64,000 nucleotides of DNA from Bin55 sp963667455. GTDB lineage: Bacteria > Pseudomonadota > Gammaproteobacteria > Pseudomonadales > Azotimanducaceae. Both the position numbers and the translations under genes were made by a program. The notes under the pieces were generated by a model. That model was not told the origin of the DNA, did not search any database, and saw only the letters and a program-made list of their open reading frames with translations. The stretch's first letter is position 1, and the number at the start of each line of letters is the position of its first letter. The stretch is taken from NCBI GenBank assembly GCA_963667455.2, contig CAXXFR010000026.1:62001-126000 (forward strand), in the 5' to 3' direction. Of the stretch, positions 32,945 to 41,435 are shown piece by piece.

Positions 32945-33427
32945 TCGGAAGTACGCCTCTCACTAAGGAATTCAATAGCGTCCCTCGCAGCACCACTCGT
33001 AGCAGGACTTTCAAGACCACACTACGTCACGAATCTTCGTGATCAGAGCGGTCGCCACTGGTCAGAACCAACTGCGAGATTACGAACAGCTCAATTCTTC
33101 CCTCGTGTAGGGCTTCGTTAGCTCAGTGCTGCTTGACCCAGAGAGTTCGTCGATAGCAACTCGATTGAGCCCTTGTGTCCGTCGTGGACTATGGGCATGC
33201 ACTGAGAATGGCTAGTTCACTTCCTCCATTCTCAAGAATGGGGACTGACTACATTCCCCTCCTCCACACGCAGACCCAACGGAGACATCAGTAAAGCCCC
33301 CATCACAGATGCCACGGAGGATTCAGGTTGCAACACCGGCAAATTCCATTGGCTAGAAATGGAGTCGAGCAAATCCAGTCGCGTTCAGTAAAATTACTCG
33401 CCATTCCCGCTTGCTAGCCATTCCCGA
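32945..33427. other. Gene-free stretch before fdxA
   Basis: 483 bp. The first 78 bp are the end of duplication copy 2. It holds a short hairpin TCACGA-ATCT-TCGTGA (33027-33042) and a second inverted repeat GAGAATGG/CCATTCTC (33204-33211 and 33226-33233). Neither is followed by a T-run on the plus strand. I see no supported gene or clear promoter. Confidence 0.5.
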
Positions 33428-33751
33428 ATGACCTTTGTAATTGGCCAAGCTTGCATCAAATGCAAGTTGACCGACTGTGTCGAAGTGTGCCCTGTGGACT
33501 GCTTCTACGAGGGTCCCAACATGCTGGTTATTCATCCAGACGAGTGCATCGACTGCGCACTGTGCGAACCCGAATGTCCAGTCAACGCCATCTATCCTGA
33601 GGACGAGCTACCCGAAGATCAGACGGAATTTATGGACCTCAACGCAGAGTTGGCGGACATCTGGCCCAATATCACGGAAATCAAGGATCCACCGCCTGAT
33701 GAAGCGGAATGGCGCGACGTTCCTGACAAACGCAAGTATCTGGAACGATAG
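33428..33751 (+). CDS. fdxA: 7Fe-type ferredoxin FdxA
   Basis: The 107-residue protein has the [3Fe-4S][4Fe-4S] pattern: CIKCKLTDCVEVCPVDCF for one cluster and CIDCALCEPECPV for the second, followed by an acidic C-terminal tail with EWRDVPDKRKYLER, typical of Azotobacter-type FdI/FdxA. It is a soluble electron carrier. It is convergent with nlpD, with only six bases between the two stop codons. fdxA following mutS is the usual gammaproteobacterial arrangement, here separated by the duplicated membrane-protein genes. Confidence 0.96.
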   Translation: MTFVIGQACIKCKLTDCVEVCPVDCFYEGPNMLVIHPDECIDCALCEPECPVNAIYPEDELPEDQTEFMDLNAELADIWPNITEIKDPPPDEAEWRDVPDKRKYLER

Positions 33752-33757
33752 CCCGCG

Positions 33758-34732
33758 CTAGTTGCTACTGATAAGTTTCTTGGGATCCTGCGGTGCACCC
33801 TTGCGCCAAATCGCAAAGTACAGCTTGCGGTAGAGATCCTCGTCAGCTTCACCACCCTTGTCGCTCTTGGTGTCGCTGTCCGTGATTGTGATAAGAGTCT
33901 GACCCTTGGTAACTATGTCGTTTTCCTTGACGGTCAGCTCAGTGTTGAAGTCGTACTGAATCACATGATCGTCAGCAGTCTTCACGAGGATCATGTAGCG
34001 ATAGTCGCTTAACGCCACACCAGCGTAGCTGACACGTCCGGAAGCTGCAGCTAGCACTTTGTTTCCCCGATTCAGGAAAAAGCTCAAACCGTCTTCACCG
34101 CCTTTGGATTGAAGTGGTTTGGCGCTCACCGGCCACTGCCATCCCTTGGGCAACTGCGTCAAATCCTGTTGCGGGGTCTGCAGCACCTGTGCCGCAACCG
34201 ATGATCGAGGAATCGTCTCGGTTTTCTTTGGCGGAGTCGATGCCACCGCGGTGGATTTTGGCGTGGATGGTGTCTGGGACTTCGGAGCGTTGGATGTGGA
34301 TTGAGGTTTAGGAGTTGGCGGGGGAGCGGTACGCACTGGTGTTGTGGACCGAGTTATTGTCTTCTGTGGCGGACTCGCCTGTGCTACTGAGGTTCTTGGG
34401 GGCGGTTGAGCTACAACGGCGGGCTGCTGTCTCATCAGCGACGTGTCCACTACAAGAATCTGTCCTGGCTGGATGATGTAGGGAGGCTCGATGTTGTTCA
34501 TTTGCGCGATTTGCGCCACAGTCACACCGTGAAGCTTGGAAACCGCATACAACGTGTCGCCAGAACGGACAACGTACCGGTAGGTCTTCGATCCCTGCGA
34601 AATTGAATGGCCGCCAACCGAAGTGGACCGATCAACAATGGGAGCAGGCTTCAAAGTGCTGCAACCAGGCAGCATCGATCCCAACAAACTCGCCACTACG
34701 AGAACGCTAAGAACTGTTCCGAACCTTCGCAT
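33758..34732 (-). CDS. nlpD: NlpD-like lipoprotein (LysM + degenerate M23 domain)
   Basis: The 324-residue protein has a lipobox LPGC (Cys24), a LysM domain (about 50-95, YVVRSGDTLYAVSKLHGVTV), a long Pro/Thr/Ser-rich linker and an M23-type domain (about 215-324). In the M23 part the zinc ligands are missing (YDF where active enzymes have YAH), as in E. coli NlpD, which activates the amidase AmiC during cell division instead of cutting peptidoglycan. Its start overlaps the DUF368 gene by 26 bases. rpoS, which usually follows nlpD, is absent; fdxA is met instead. Confidence 0.88.
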   Translation of the reverse strand: MRRFGTVLSVLVVASLLGSMLPGCSTLKPAPIVDRSTSVGGHSISQGSKTYRYVVRSGDTLYAVSKLHGVTVAQIAQMNNIEPPYIIQPGQILVVDTSLMRQQPAVVAQPPPRTSVAQASPPQKTITRSTTPVRTAPPPTPKPQSTSNAPKSQTPSTPKSTAVASTPPKKTETIPRSSVAAQVLQTPQQDLTQLPKGWQWPVSAKPLQSKGGEDGLSFFLNRGNKVLAAASGRVSYAGVALSDYRYMILVKTADDHVIQYDFNTELTVKENDIVTKGQTLITITDSDTKSDKGGEADEDLYRKLYFAIWRKGAPQDPKKLISSN

Positions 34733-35588
34733 AAGTCAATACCGAAACCAAGAGAACGCCCCCACACATTGCGGGAACAACAACGAGCAGTGCCGGATCA
34801 CCTGAAAAGTCAGTCGGCAACACCGGACTGTCTGAGACTTGCCACGGCCAGAGCCGCCACAACGAACCTGCAAGCAAACCGCAAAAGACTGCCATGACGA
34901 TGGGTCGATGGCGATCAACCAATAGACGAACCGGGTGGGAAAAGACGAACCAGCCGGTCGCCAAACCTCCAAGAAATACCGCGATTGTCAGCAGTTCGAG
35001 GGATGCGAATGCGTGAACCATCGTTGTCCAAACACCCATGATCAACAAGACGAAAGAACCGGATATGCCCGGCAAAATCCAAGCACCAAAGGCCAATACG
35101 GCCCCAATGTAGACAACAAGGAGCGGTGCCTCACCTTGAGCGCTCGGTAGAAAACTCAAAGCAAGAGCAAAGACCAATCCCACCGGCGCGAACAGTCCAA
35201 TGTTTTTCCAGCGAGATTCAACGGCCGTGAACCCGACCGCACCGAGCACAATTCCAAATATCGCTCCCCATATCAATAGGGGTTGCGACTCCAATAAGTG
35301 AACAACGGACAGAGTCGTCGCTCCAAAACCGACGACCATACCTAGACCCAAAGGCACCATGAATCTCGAGGGTTGCAAAAGGAACTTGAATCCATCCGCA
35401 CGACGTCGAACCAAATTGGCGAATCCAACCGACAGGTCGGCAAGGCTGCCTACCAGCCGCTCGTAGATTCCCGTCAGGAGAGCAATAGTCCCTCCGGAAA
35501 TGCCGGGCAAAACCTCTGCAATGCCCATCACGAAGCCGCGGAGGGCGACTCCGACCGCATCCCAAACAGATTGACGCGTCTCAGTCAT
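34707..35588 (-). CDS. DUF368 membrane protein (PopT-like undecaprenyl-phosphate transporter)
   Basis: The 293-residue polytopic protein has the DUF368 repeat signature twice: FVMGIAEVLPGISGGTIALL (residues 19-38) and FGAWILPGISGSFVLLIMGV (about 166-185), both with LPGISG. Members (PopT) are linked to recycling of undecaprenyl phosphate across the inner membrane for cell-wall and surface-polymer synthesis. It lies between pcm and nlpD and overlaps nlpD by 26 bases, a position where this gene is not expected in E. coli. Its partner lipid is made by uppS in the same window. Confidence 0.9.
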   Translation of the reverse strand: MTETRQSVWDAVGVALRGFVMGIAEVLPGISGGTIALLTGIYERLVGSLADLSVGFANLVRRRADGFKFLLQPSRFMVPLGLGMVVGFGATTLSVVHLLESQPLLIWGAIFGIVLGAVGFTAVESRWKNIGLFAPVGLVFALALSFLPSAQGEAPLLVVYIGAVLAFGAWILPGISGSFVLLIMGVWTTMVHAFASLELLTIAVFLGGLATGWFVFSHPVRLLVDRHRPIVMAVFCGLLAGSLWRLWPWQVSDSPVLPTDFSGDPALLVVVPAMCGGVLLVSVLTYAKVRNSS

Positions 35589-35597
35589 GGCTCGTGG

Positions 35598-36263
35598 TTA
35601 CGCATCCACTCCTGGCAACATAGGTACAAACGTCACAGAGCCCAGCGAAGTGGTTGACCAGCCGGATTCCAGTCGTTCCATGCACACCAGATCCTGAACC
35701 GAGCTCCTTCCTAGAGGAACAACGATTCTGCCCCCTACTCGCACCTGGTTCTGCAACGCGACCGACACATGAACTGCAGCCGCCGTGACAACGATGGCAT
35801 CGTAGGGAGCGTGTTCTTCCCATCCTTCAAACCCATCGCCTACGCAAATTCTTACGTTGTCAAGCTTAAGCTGTCGCATTCGTCGTCGAGCTCCCAATGA
35901 CAGGGACTCAATTCGTTCCATGGAGTAGACGTTCTCGACTAGTCGTGCCAGTACGGCAGTCTGGTAGCCGCAACCGGTTCCGATCTCAAGAATCTTCGTG
36001 ATGTTCTCCACATCGATCGCCGCCGCTGTCATGAGGGCCACAACGTAGGGCTGAGAAATGGTTTGGCGTTTGCCGATCGGCAATGCTCGATCTTCGTAGG
36101 CCAAATGGGCAATCGATTGTTCGACAAAGATGTGACGAGGCACCCATTCGATCGCATTCAACACCGAATCGTTGTCGATCCCCTGATCGACAAGTCGTTC
36201 CACCAGCCTCCCTCGAGTTCGATCCGAAGTCATTCCGATGCCTTGTTTCGATATCGTCTTCAC
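35598..36263 (-). CDS. pcm: Protein-L-isoaspartate O-methyltransferase
   Basis: The 221-residue SAM-dependent enzyme repairs isoaspartyl residues in damaged proteins. It shows VPRHIFVEQSIAHLAYEDRALPIG near residue 40, QTISQPYVVALMTAAA, the SAM loop ILEIGTGCGYQTAVLA and DAIVVTAAA. The GTG start overlaps the truD stop as GTGA. surE, which usually lies between truD and pcm, is not here. Confidence 0.95.
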   Translation of the reverse strand: MKTISKQGIGMTSDRTRGRLVERLVDQGIDNDSVLNAIEWVPRHIFVEQSIAHLAYEDRALPIGKRQTISQPYVVALMTAAAIDVENITKILEIGTGCGYQTAVLARLVENVYSMERIESLSLGARRRMRQLKLDNVRICVGDGFEGWEEHAPYDAIVVTAAAVHVSVALQNQVRVGGRIVVPLGRSSVQDLVCMERLESGWSTTSLGSVTFVPMLPGVDA

Positions 36264-37234
36264 GCCATTTGCTCCCTCAGTTCAAAACATTCCGCGAGAA
36301 CTACTGTTGCGTATGTGCCCGGAGAAAGCGTGAATCCCAGCGACATGGTTCTGCCGCTCTCTTCAACTTCCACGTCTCCTGCTTGCGCTACAAGCGACCG
36401 GCGCTGCTGTCGAAGCCCAACCCACTCAAGCGCATCACACACTTCGGCATGATCCTTTCTCACCGAATCTTCAATTTCACGAGGAACTCCACTTGTCGGT
36501 AGTGTTCCTCGCCCCCACAACGGACCAGTCGGAAACAATCCGATTGCCCTATCTCCAGAGATGGGCGTGTCCCAATTACCATCAAGAACACGTCTGCCCA
36601 GCACTTCGTTGAACACAAGGGATCTCAGCGTTGAAAGGTGCCAAGCACGAGCTTTCCTAGAAATACGAGGCCTTCCTTGTTCAACCCACTCTCGGGCCGT
36701 TCGAATGTTGTTGAAATCCCTTCCGAAGCGCTGATGCCCAAAGTAGTTCGGACAGTGACCACCCAGGATCTGGGTGGCGAGCTCGCAATCTCCACCTACT
36801 ACGTCGCGAACGCGAATGGAAAAGCGGTTCGCCTGATGCGAACCAATGCGAAGCTTGCGCGAATGCCGTCGCTGTGTCAGTGTTGCAATCTTGTCGGAAT
36901 TGAGCGGTGCTTCCGTCTTGGGCAAACGAACGGAGAACCACTGCGACGTAATCGCTCGCTTGTCCTTGAGTCCGGAATACGACACATCCAGACGCGGCAC
37001 GCCATAGTGGTCGGCGAGCGCTCTTTGCACATCCTGAGTATTGAGGTCTTTCTTTTCGATGTGGACGTACAAGTGTTCGCCCGAGTCCGAGAACTCGAGG
37101 TCCAATCGTTCCTCAACGCGGAAGTCGTCTATTTCTTCACGGATCGAACCCATGATTCGGCATCCCTGCCAGGCGCGCGGCCAGTCAATCTCTTCCTGAA
37201 TCGACGACAAGGTAGAACGTCTCGCCTTCTGCAA
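36260..37234 (-). CDS. truD: tRNA pseudouridine(13) synthase TruD
   Basis: TruD makes pseudouridine-13 in tRNA-Glu and others. The 324-residue protein has the family core EEIDDFRVEE, SYSGLKDKRAITSQWFSV with the catalytic Asp in the LKDK motif, and NYFGHQRFGRD. The N-terminal WPRAWQG segment belongs to the family, so the start must lie before it; ATG at 37234 overlaps the ftsB end by about 50 bp, and a TTG at 37210 is an alternative. ispD and ispF, often between ftsB and truD, are absent. Confidence 0.93.
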   Translation of the reverse strand: MQKARRSTLSSIQEEIDWPRAWQGCRIMGSIREEIDDFRVEERLDLEFSDSGEHLYVHIEKKDLNTQDVQRALADHYGVPRLDVSYSGLKDKRAITSQWFSVRLPKTEAPLNSDKIATLTQRRHSRKLRIGSHQANRFSIRVRDVVGGDCELATQILGGHCPNYFGHQRFGRDFNNIRTAREWVEQGRPRISRKARAWHLSTLRSLVFNEVLGRRVLDGNWDTPISGDRAIGLFPTGPLWGRGTLPTSGVPREIEDSVRKDHAEVCDALEWVGLRQQRRSLVAQAGDVEVEESGRTMSLGFTLSPGTYATVVLAECFELREQMA

Positions 37235-37466
37235 TCATGCCCAACTGCCGTCGTGCAAGGAGCTCGATACGATCACGGCTCGTTCGAAGTTGCTCGATTT
37301 CGACGCGCAACATCTGATTGCGTTTGAGGATTTCGCGATTGAACGCTTGTTGATGCTCCAGCTCCTGTTCGAGCTGGCGTAAGGCAAAGTGACCGCTGGC
37401 ACCAAACCAGTAGGTGTACTGGAAAAAAGCCAGAATGAGAAGCGTTACTAGAGTCAGTACCCGCAC
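37185..37466 (-). CDS. ftsB: Cell division protein FtsB
   Basis: 93 residues with one N-terminal membrane segment (VLTLVTLLILAFFQYTYWFG) and a following coiled coil (QLEQELEHQQAFNREILKRN) ending in ARRQLGMIAEGETFYLV, the usual FtsB tail. FtsB forms the FtsQLB complex that switches on septal peptidoglycan synthesis. It lies 18 bases after eno, the conserved eno-ftsB pair, with an AGGAGG-like site before its start. Confidence 0.93.
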   Translation of the reverse strand: MRVLTLVTLLILAFFQYTYWFGASGHFALRQLEQELEHQQAFNREILKRNQMLRVEIEQLRTSRDRIELLARRQLGMIAEGETFYLVVDSGRD

Positions 37467-37483
37467 ACCAACACCTCCTTGTG

Positions 37484-38767
37484 TTAGTCGAATTCGCGAA
37501 CCCCCCGAAAGTTCGTCAGGCCCGCTTCCGCTTCAATGCGTATGAGACGATTGTACTTCGATGTTCGCTCGGAACGACAAACTGATCCTGTTTTTATCTG
37601 GCCCGCGCATGCTCCCACCGCCAAATCTGCAATGAAAGGGTCTTCGGTGTCGCCCGATCTGTGAGAGACAACAGTATTATATCCAGCTTTTTTCGCCTCG
37701 GCCATGACTTCGAGAGTTTCCGTCAACGTTCCTATTTGATTTAGCTTGATGAGGATTGCGTTGGCGACTTTGGACTCGATCCCTTTGTTCAAGAATTTCT
37801 CGTTCGTGACAAACAGATCGTCGCCGACCAATTGGACTCGGTCTCCGAGTCGTGCAGTCAATTCTTGCCAGGAATTCCAGTCCTGATCGTTCAGTCCGTC
37901 TTCTAGGGAAACAATGGGAAATCTCTCTATGAGCGATTCTAGATAGTCGATCAACCCTTTTGCATCTAAAGTTCGATTCTGCCCTTGAAGTACATACCTA
38001 CCGGAATTAAAAAACTCTGACGCTGCGCAGTCCAAAGCGAAGGCTACATCCGTACCTAGGTCGTATTCGGCTTCGATTACGGCTTCGGAAAGCAGGTCGA
38101 GAGCGTCGCTGTCGGAGCGCAAGTCGGGAGCAAAGCCCCCTTCATCGCCAACAGACGTCGAAAACCCGATGGAGTCCATTAGATTCTTCAGACAATGAAA
38201 TATCTCCGATCCGCATCGAACGGCTGAAGCGATGTCCAGAGTTCCCACAGGAACCACCATGAATTCCTGAAGGTCTATGCAGTTGTTGGCGTGCGCGCCG
38301 CCGTTCAAGAGATTAAACATGGGCACCGGCATGCGCATTTCATCGCTGAAATCGCACAACGTGTTGATGTACCTGTACAACGGTAGGTTCAGATCCTTGG
38401 CTCTTGCTCGAGCGAATGCCAACGAAACTCCCAGTGCCGTATTCGCACCCAGTCGTGCTTTGTCAGGACTTCCGTCGATGTGTTGCAAGAGCGAATCGAC
38501 CTCGGACTGGTCGGGATCTGCGAGTTTCTTGAGTGGCGGTTCGAACTCGTTCCTAATGTCACGAATCGATCCCAGAACGCCCTTGCCGTGATAGCGATTG
38601 GGGTCCTGATCGCGCACTTCTAGCGCCTCGAACGTACCTACAGAGGCACCCGAGGGGACCATTGCGCTTCCGGTGCAACCGTTGTCAAGTTCGACATCGA
38701 CGCCGAGAGTTGGATTTCCTCGAGAATCGAGAAATTCGAATCCGCGAATGTTCGCGATTCGGGTCAC
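37484..38767 (-). CDS. eno: Enolase
   Basis: The 427-residue enzyme converts 2-phosphoglycerate to phosphoenolpyruvate. N-terminal EFLDSRGNPTLGVDVEL, the NLLNGGAHANNCIDLQEFM substrate loop, VGDEGGFAPDL, the Mg ligands in LEDGLNDQDW and VGDDLFVTN, ILIKLNQIGTLTETL with the catalytic Lys, and VSHRSGDTED are all intact. The GTG start overlaps the kdsA stop as GTGA. Confidence 0.98.
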   Translation of the reverse strand: MTRIANIRGFEFLDSRGNPTLGVDVELDNGCTGSAMVPSGASVGTFEALEVRDQDPNRYHGKGVLGSIRDIRNEFEPPLKKLADPDQSEVDSLLQHIDGSPDKARLGANTALGVSLAFARARAKDLNLPLYRYINTLCDFSDEMRMPVPMFNLLNGGAHANNCIDLQEFMVVPVGTLDIASAVRCGSEIFHCLKNLMDSIGFSTSVGDEGGFAPDLRSDSDALDLLSEAVIEAEYDLGTDVAFALDCAASEFFNSGRYVLQGQNRTLDAKGLIDYLESLIERFPIVSLEDGLNDQDWNSWQELTARLGDRVQLVGDDLFVTNEKFLNKGIESKVANAILIKLNQIGTLTETLEVMAEAKKAGYNTVVSHRSGDTEDPFIADLAVGACAGQIKTGSVCRSERTSKYNRLIRIEAEAGLTNFRGVREFD

Positions 38768-39600
38768 GCGACCTGGTTTTCTAGCATTGGGTGCGACTTG
38801 ACGACGCGATCAATTTCGCACAATTCGCGGACGAGAGGTTCCACAAGATGCAAGGGCCAAGAGTTTGGTCCGTCCGACTTGGCTTCTTCCGGATTCGGAT
38901 GAGTCTCCATGAACACACCATCGACTCCGGCTGCGACAGCTGCACGGGCAAGCACCGGCACCATGTTGCGTTGGCCGCCCGAGACTGATCCCAAGCCACC
39001 CGGCATTTGCACCGAGTGTGTTGCATCGAAGACTACCGGACATTCCGTCTCTCGAAGAATCGCCAATGACCGCATGTCGGAGACGAGGTTGTTGTAGCCG
39101 AAACTTGCCCCGCGTTCGCAAACCATGACCTGCTCGTTCCCTGTACTCTTCGCCTTGTCGACGACGTGAAGCATGTCCGCAGGAGCAAGGAACTGACCCT
39201 TCTTGATGTTTACCGGAAGTCCTTGCTCGCACACGTTCGTGATGAAATCGGTCTGTCGGCAAAGAAAGGCCGGAGTCTGCAACACCGATACCACTTCGCT
39301 CACTTCGTCCAGCGGTGTGTATTCATGAACATCGGTGAGGACCGGTACGTCGATTTGCTTCCTGACCTCTTGCAGTATCTCGAGGCCGCGTTCGAAACCC
39401 AAACCGCGGTAGCTCTTGAGTGAGCTTCGGTTCGCCTTGTCAAACGAACTCTTGAAGATGAACGAAAAACCAACCGCCTGAGAAACTTCCTTCAGTTTTC
39501 CCGCCGTTTCCAACGCCAAGCTCTCGCTCTCGATGACACAGGGCCCGGCGATGAAGAAAATTGGTCGCCCGCCTCCCGCTTCAAAATCACAAAGCTGCAT
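38764..39600 (-). CDS. kdsA: 3-deoxy-8-phosphooctulonate synthase (KDO8P synthase)
   Basis: KdsA condenses PEP with arabinose-5-phosphate to make KDO8P for the lipopolysaccharide core. ATG at 39600 gives a 278-residue protein starting MQLCDF, two bases after the pyrG stop; the frame runs upstream to 39714 but would overlap pyrG by over 110 bp. Visible motifs: FIAGPCVIESE, FKSSFDKANRSS, VLTDVHEYT, FLCRQTDF, IKKGQFLAP, VFDATHSVQMPGG and METHPNPEEAKSDGPN. This implies that the cell makes KDO-containing LPS. Confidence 0.96.
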   Translation of the reverse strand: MQLCDFEAGGGRPIFFIAGPCVIESESLALETAGKLKEVSQAVGFSFIFKSSFDKANRSSLKSYRGLGFERGLEILQEVRKQIDVPVLTDVHEYTPLDEVSEVVSVLQTPAFLCRQTDFITNVCEQGLPVNIKKGQFLAPADMLHVVDKAKSTGNEQVMVCERGASFGYNNLVSDMRSLAILRETECPVVFDATHSVQMPGGLGSVSGGQRNMVPVLARAAVAAGVDGVFMETHPNPEEAKSDGPNSWPLHLVEPLVRELCEIDRVVKSHPMLENQVA

Positions 39601-39602
39601 GG

Positions 39603-41243
39603 TCAGGCGGATTCCGCGTAGTTGCGTGCTGCTTCGATGAACCCAGTGAACAACGGATGTCCATCTCTCGGAGAGGAACGAAACTCGGGGTGAAACTGGC
39701 AGGCAACGAACCAATCGACTGAGGGAATCTCGATCATTTCCACGAGGTCGCCTGTGCCGTCCATTCCGCTCACCATCAAGCCGGCTTGCTGCATCCGATC
39801 AAGATACTTGCCATTCACTTCATAACGATGGCGATGGCGTTCGCTCACGACTGGTTCACCGTACATCTCGTAGGCCAGTGAGCGTTCGTTGAGAACACAT
39901 TCCTGTGCGCCGAGCCGCATCGTTCCGCCGAGGTCCCCGTTGACGGCATCACGTTGCTGAGTTGACCCATCCGAATCACGCCACTCAGTGACCAGTCCAA
40001 TGACTGGATGCGGCGTATCGGGATTCACTTCCGTCGAGTGAGCTTGATCCAATTCGAGCTGCGACCGAGCAAACTCAATGATGGCTGCGTGCAGGCCATA
40101 GCAGATGCCCAAGTAGGGAACGTTGTTCCTGCGAGCGTAGCCGGCCGCACAAATCTTCCCTTCAAAACCACGTTGTCCAAATCCTCCCGGAACAAGGATC
40201 GCATCCTTGTCCGCCAAGACTTCGGTTCCGTTGGCCTCAATCTCCTCGGAATCTATGTACGAAATTTCAACCTTCGTGCCGGTTCGAATGCCAGCATGGG
40301 TAATCGCCTCGATCAACGACTTGTACGAGTCCATCAAGTCGAAGTACTTGCCGACCATGGCCAGCTGGATGGTTCTCGTGGGCTTGTCCAACGCATTGAC
40401 CACATGTTCCCACTCTGACAGATCAGCTCTATCGCACTTCAACCGTAGCTTGGACACCACGATCTGATCCAGTCCCTGTTCGTGAAGAATTTGCGGAACC
40501 TGATAGATGCTTTCGACATCCTTCAAGGAAATAACTGCGTATTCCTCGACATTGGTGAACATCGCGATCTTTTTTCTCGCATCGGGAGGCAGTTCGAAGT
40601 TCTCCGACCGACATACCAAGATGTCCGGCTGCAGACCGATCCGTCGCATTTCGTTGACTGAGTGCTGAGTTGGTTTGGTCTTGGTTTCTCCTGCAGATCG
40701 AACATAGGGTACGAGCGTCAAGTGAATGTTCAGCGTGTTCTGTGCTCCCTCCTGCAATCGCATCTGTCGAATGGCTTCCAAGAACGGCAAGGACTCGATA
40801 TCACCGATGGTGCCGCCCGTTTCGGCAATGACCACGTCATACCGGCCATCTTCGCTGACCAGTTTGATGCGCCGCTGAATCTCATCCGTGATGTGAGGGA
40901 TGACCTGCACCGTACTACCCAGATAGTCGCCCCGTCGCTCGCGTCGTATGACAGCCTCGTAGACGCTTCCCGTTGTAAAGTTGTTCTTTTGGGTCATTCG
41001 ATTCCGAACGAACCGCTCGTAATGCCCCAAATCGAGGTCGGTCTCGGCGCCGTCGTCGGTTACGAAAACTTCGCCGTGCTGGATGGGATTCATGGTCCCC
41101 GGATCCACATTGATGTAGGGATCCATCTTGACGATGTTCACGGAGAGGCCGCGTGCTTCAAGCGTTGCCGCCAACGAGGCTGTGAGGATTCCCTTGCCGA
41201 CCGCGGAGACGACTCCGCCGGTAACGAAGATGTAGCGGGTCAT
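39603..41243 (-). CDS. pyrG: CTP synthase
   Basis: The 546-residue enzyme makes CTP from UTP, ATP and glutamine. The synthetase half starts IFVTGGVVSAVGKGILTASL and has KMDPYINVDPGTMNP and ETGGTIGDIESLPFLEA. The C-terminal glutamine amidotransferase half has LVPGGFGQRGFEGK, the nucleophile Cys in PYLGICYGLHAAIIE, and CQFHPEF. In GCYGLH the usual Gly-Leu-Cys-Leu-Gly-Met-Gln is GICYGLH, a small variation. It is translated just before kdsA. Confidence 0.97.
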   Translation of the reverse strand: MTRYIFVTGGVVSAVGKGILTASLAATLEARGLSVNIVKMDPYINVDPGTMNPIQHGEVFVTDDGAETDLDLGHYERFVRNRMTQKNNFTTGSVYEAVIRRERRGDYLGSTVQVIPHITDEIQRRIKLVSEDGRYDVVIAETGGTIGDIESLPFLEAIRQMRLQEGAQNTLNIHLTLVPYVRSAGETKTKPTQHSVNEMRRIGLQPDILVCRSENFELPPDARKKIAMFTNVEEYAVISLKDVESIYQVPQILHEQGLDQIVVSKLRLKCDRADLSEWEHVVNALDKPTRTIQLAMVGKYFDLMDSYKSLIEAITHAGIRTGTKVEISYIDSEEIEANGTEVLADKDAILVPGGFGQRGFEGKICAAGYARRNNVPYLGICYGLHAAIIEFARSQLELDQAHSTEVNPDTPHPVIGLVTEWRDSDGSTQQRDAVNGDLGGTMRLGAQECVLNERSLAYEMYGEPVVSERHRHRYEVNGKYLDRMQQAGLMVSGMDGTGDLVEMIEIPSVDWFVACQFHPEFRSSPRDGHPLFTGFIEAARNYAESA

Positions 41244-41435
41244 TGGGATCCTGTTCCTAAGAATCCGCGGGATTCATGATCGGGGTCGAAGAAATCAACC
41301 TTCCAAGACGCGTTGAAGAGTGGATGCAAAGCAGGTAGTTGTTTGTTGCACGCAGCAGATCCACGTTGCGGCGTAGATTGTACTAACACGCAGCCCGAAT
41401 GAACTCACGAGCAACGCCTTCTACAGACGCAAAAT

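Larger units (their letters stand above)
32139..33022. repeat. Tandem duplication, copy 2
   Basis: Homologous to 31281-32138: copied mutS tail (to 32234), spacer, gene at 32447, and the flank ending TTCAAGACCACAC (33010-33022). Beyond 33022 the sequence no longer matches copy 1. The spacer between mutS tail and gene is about 39 bp longer than in copy 1. Confidence 0.9.
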
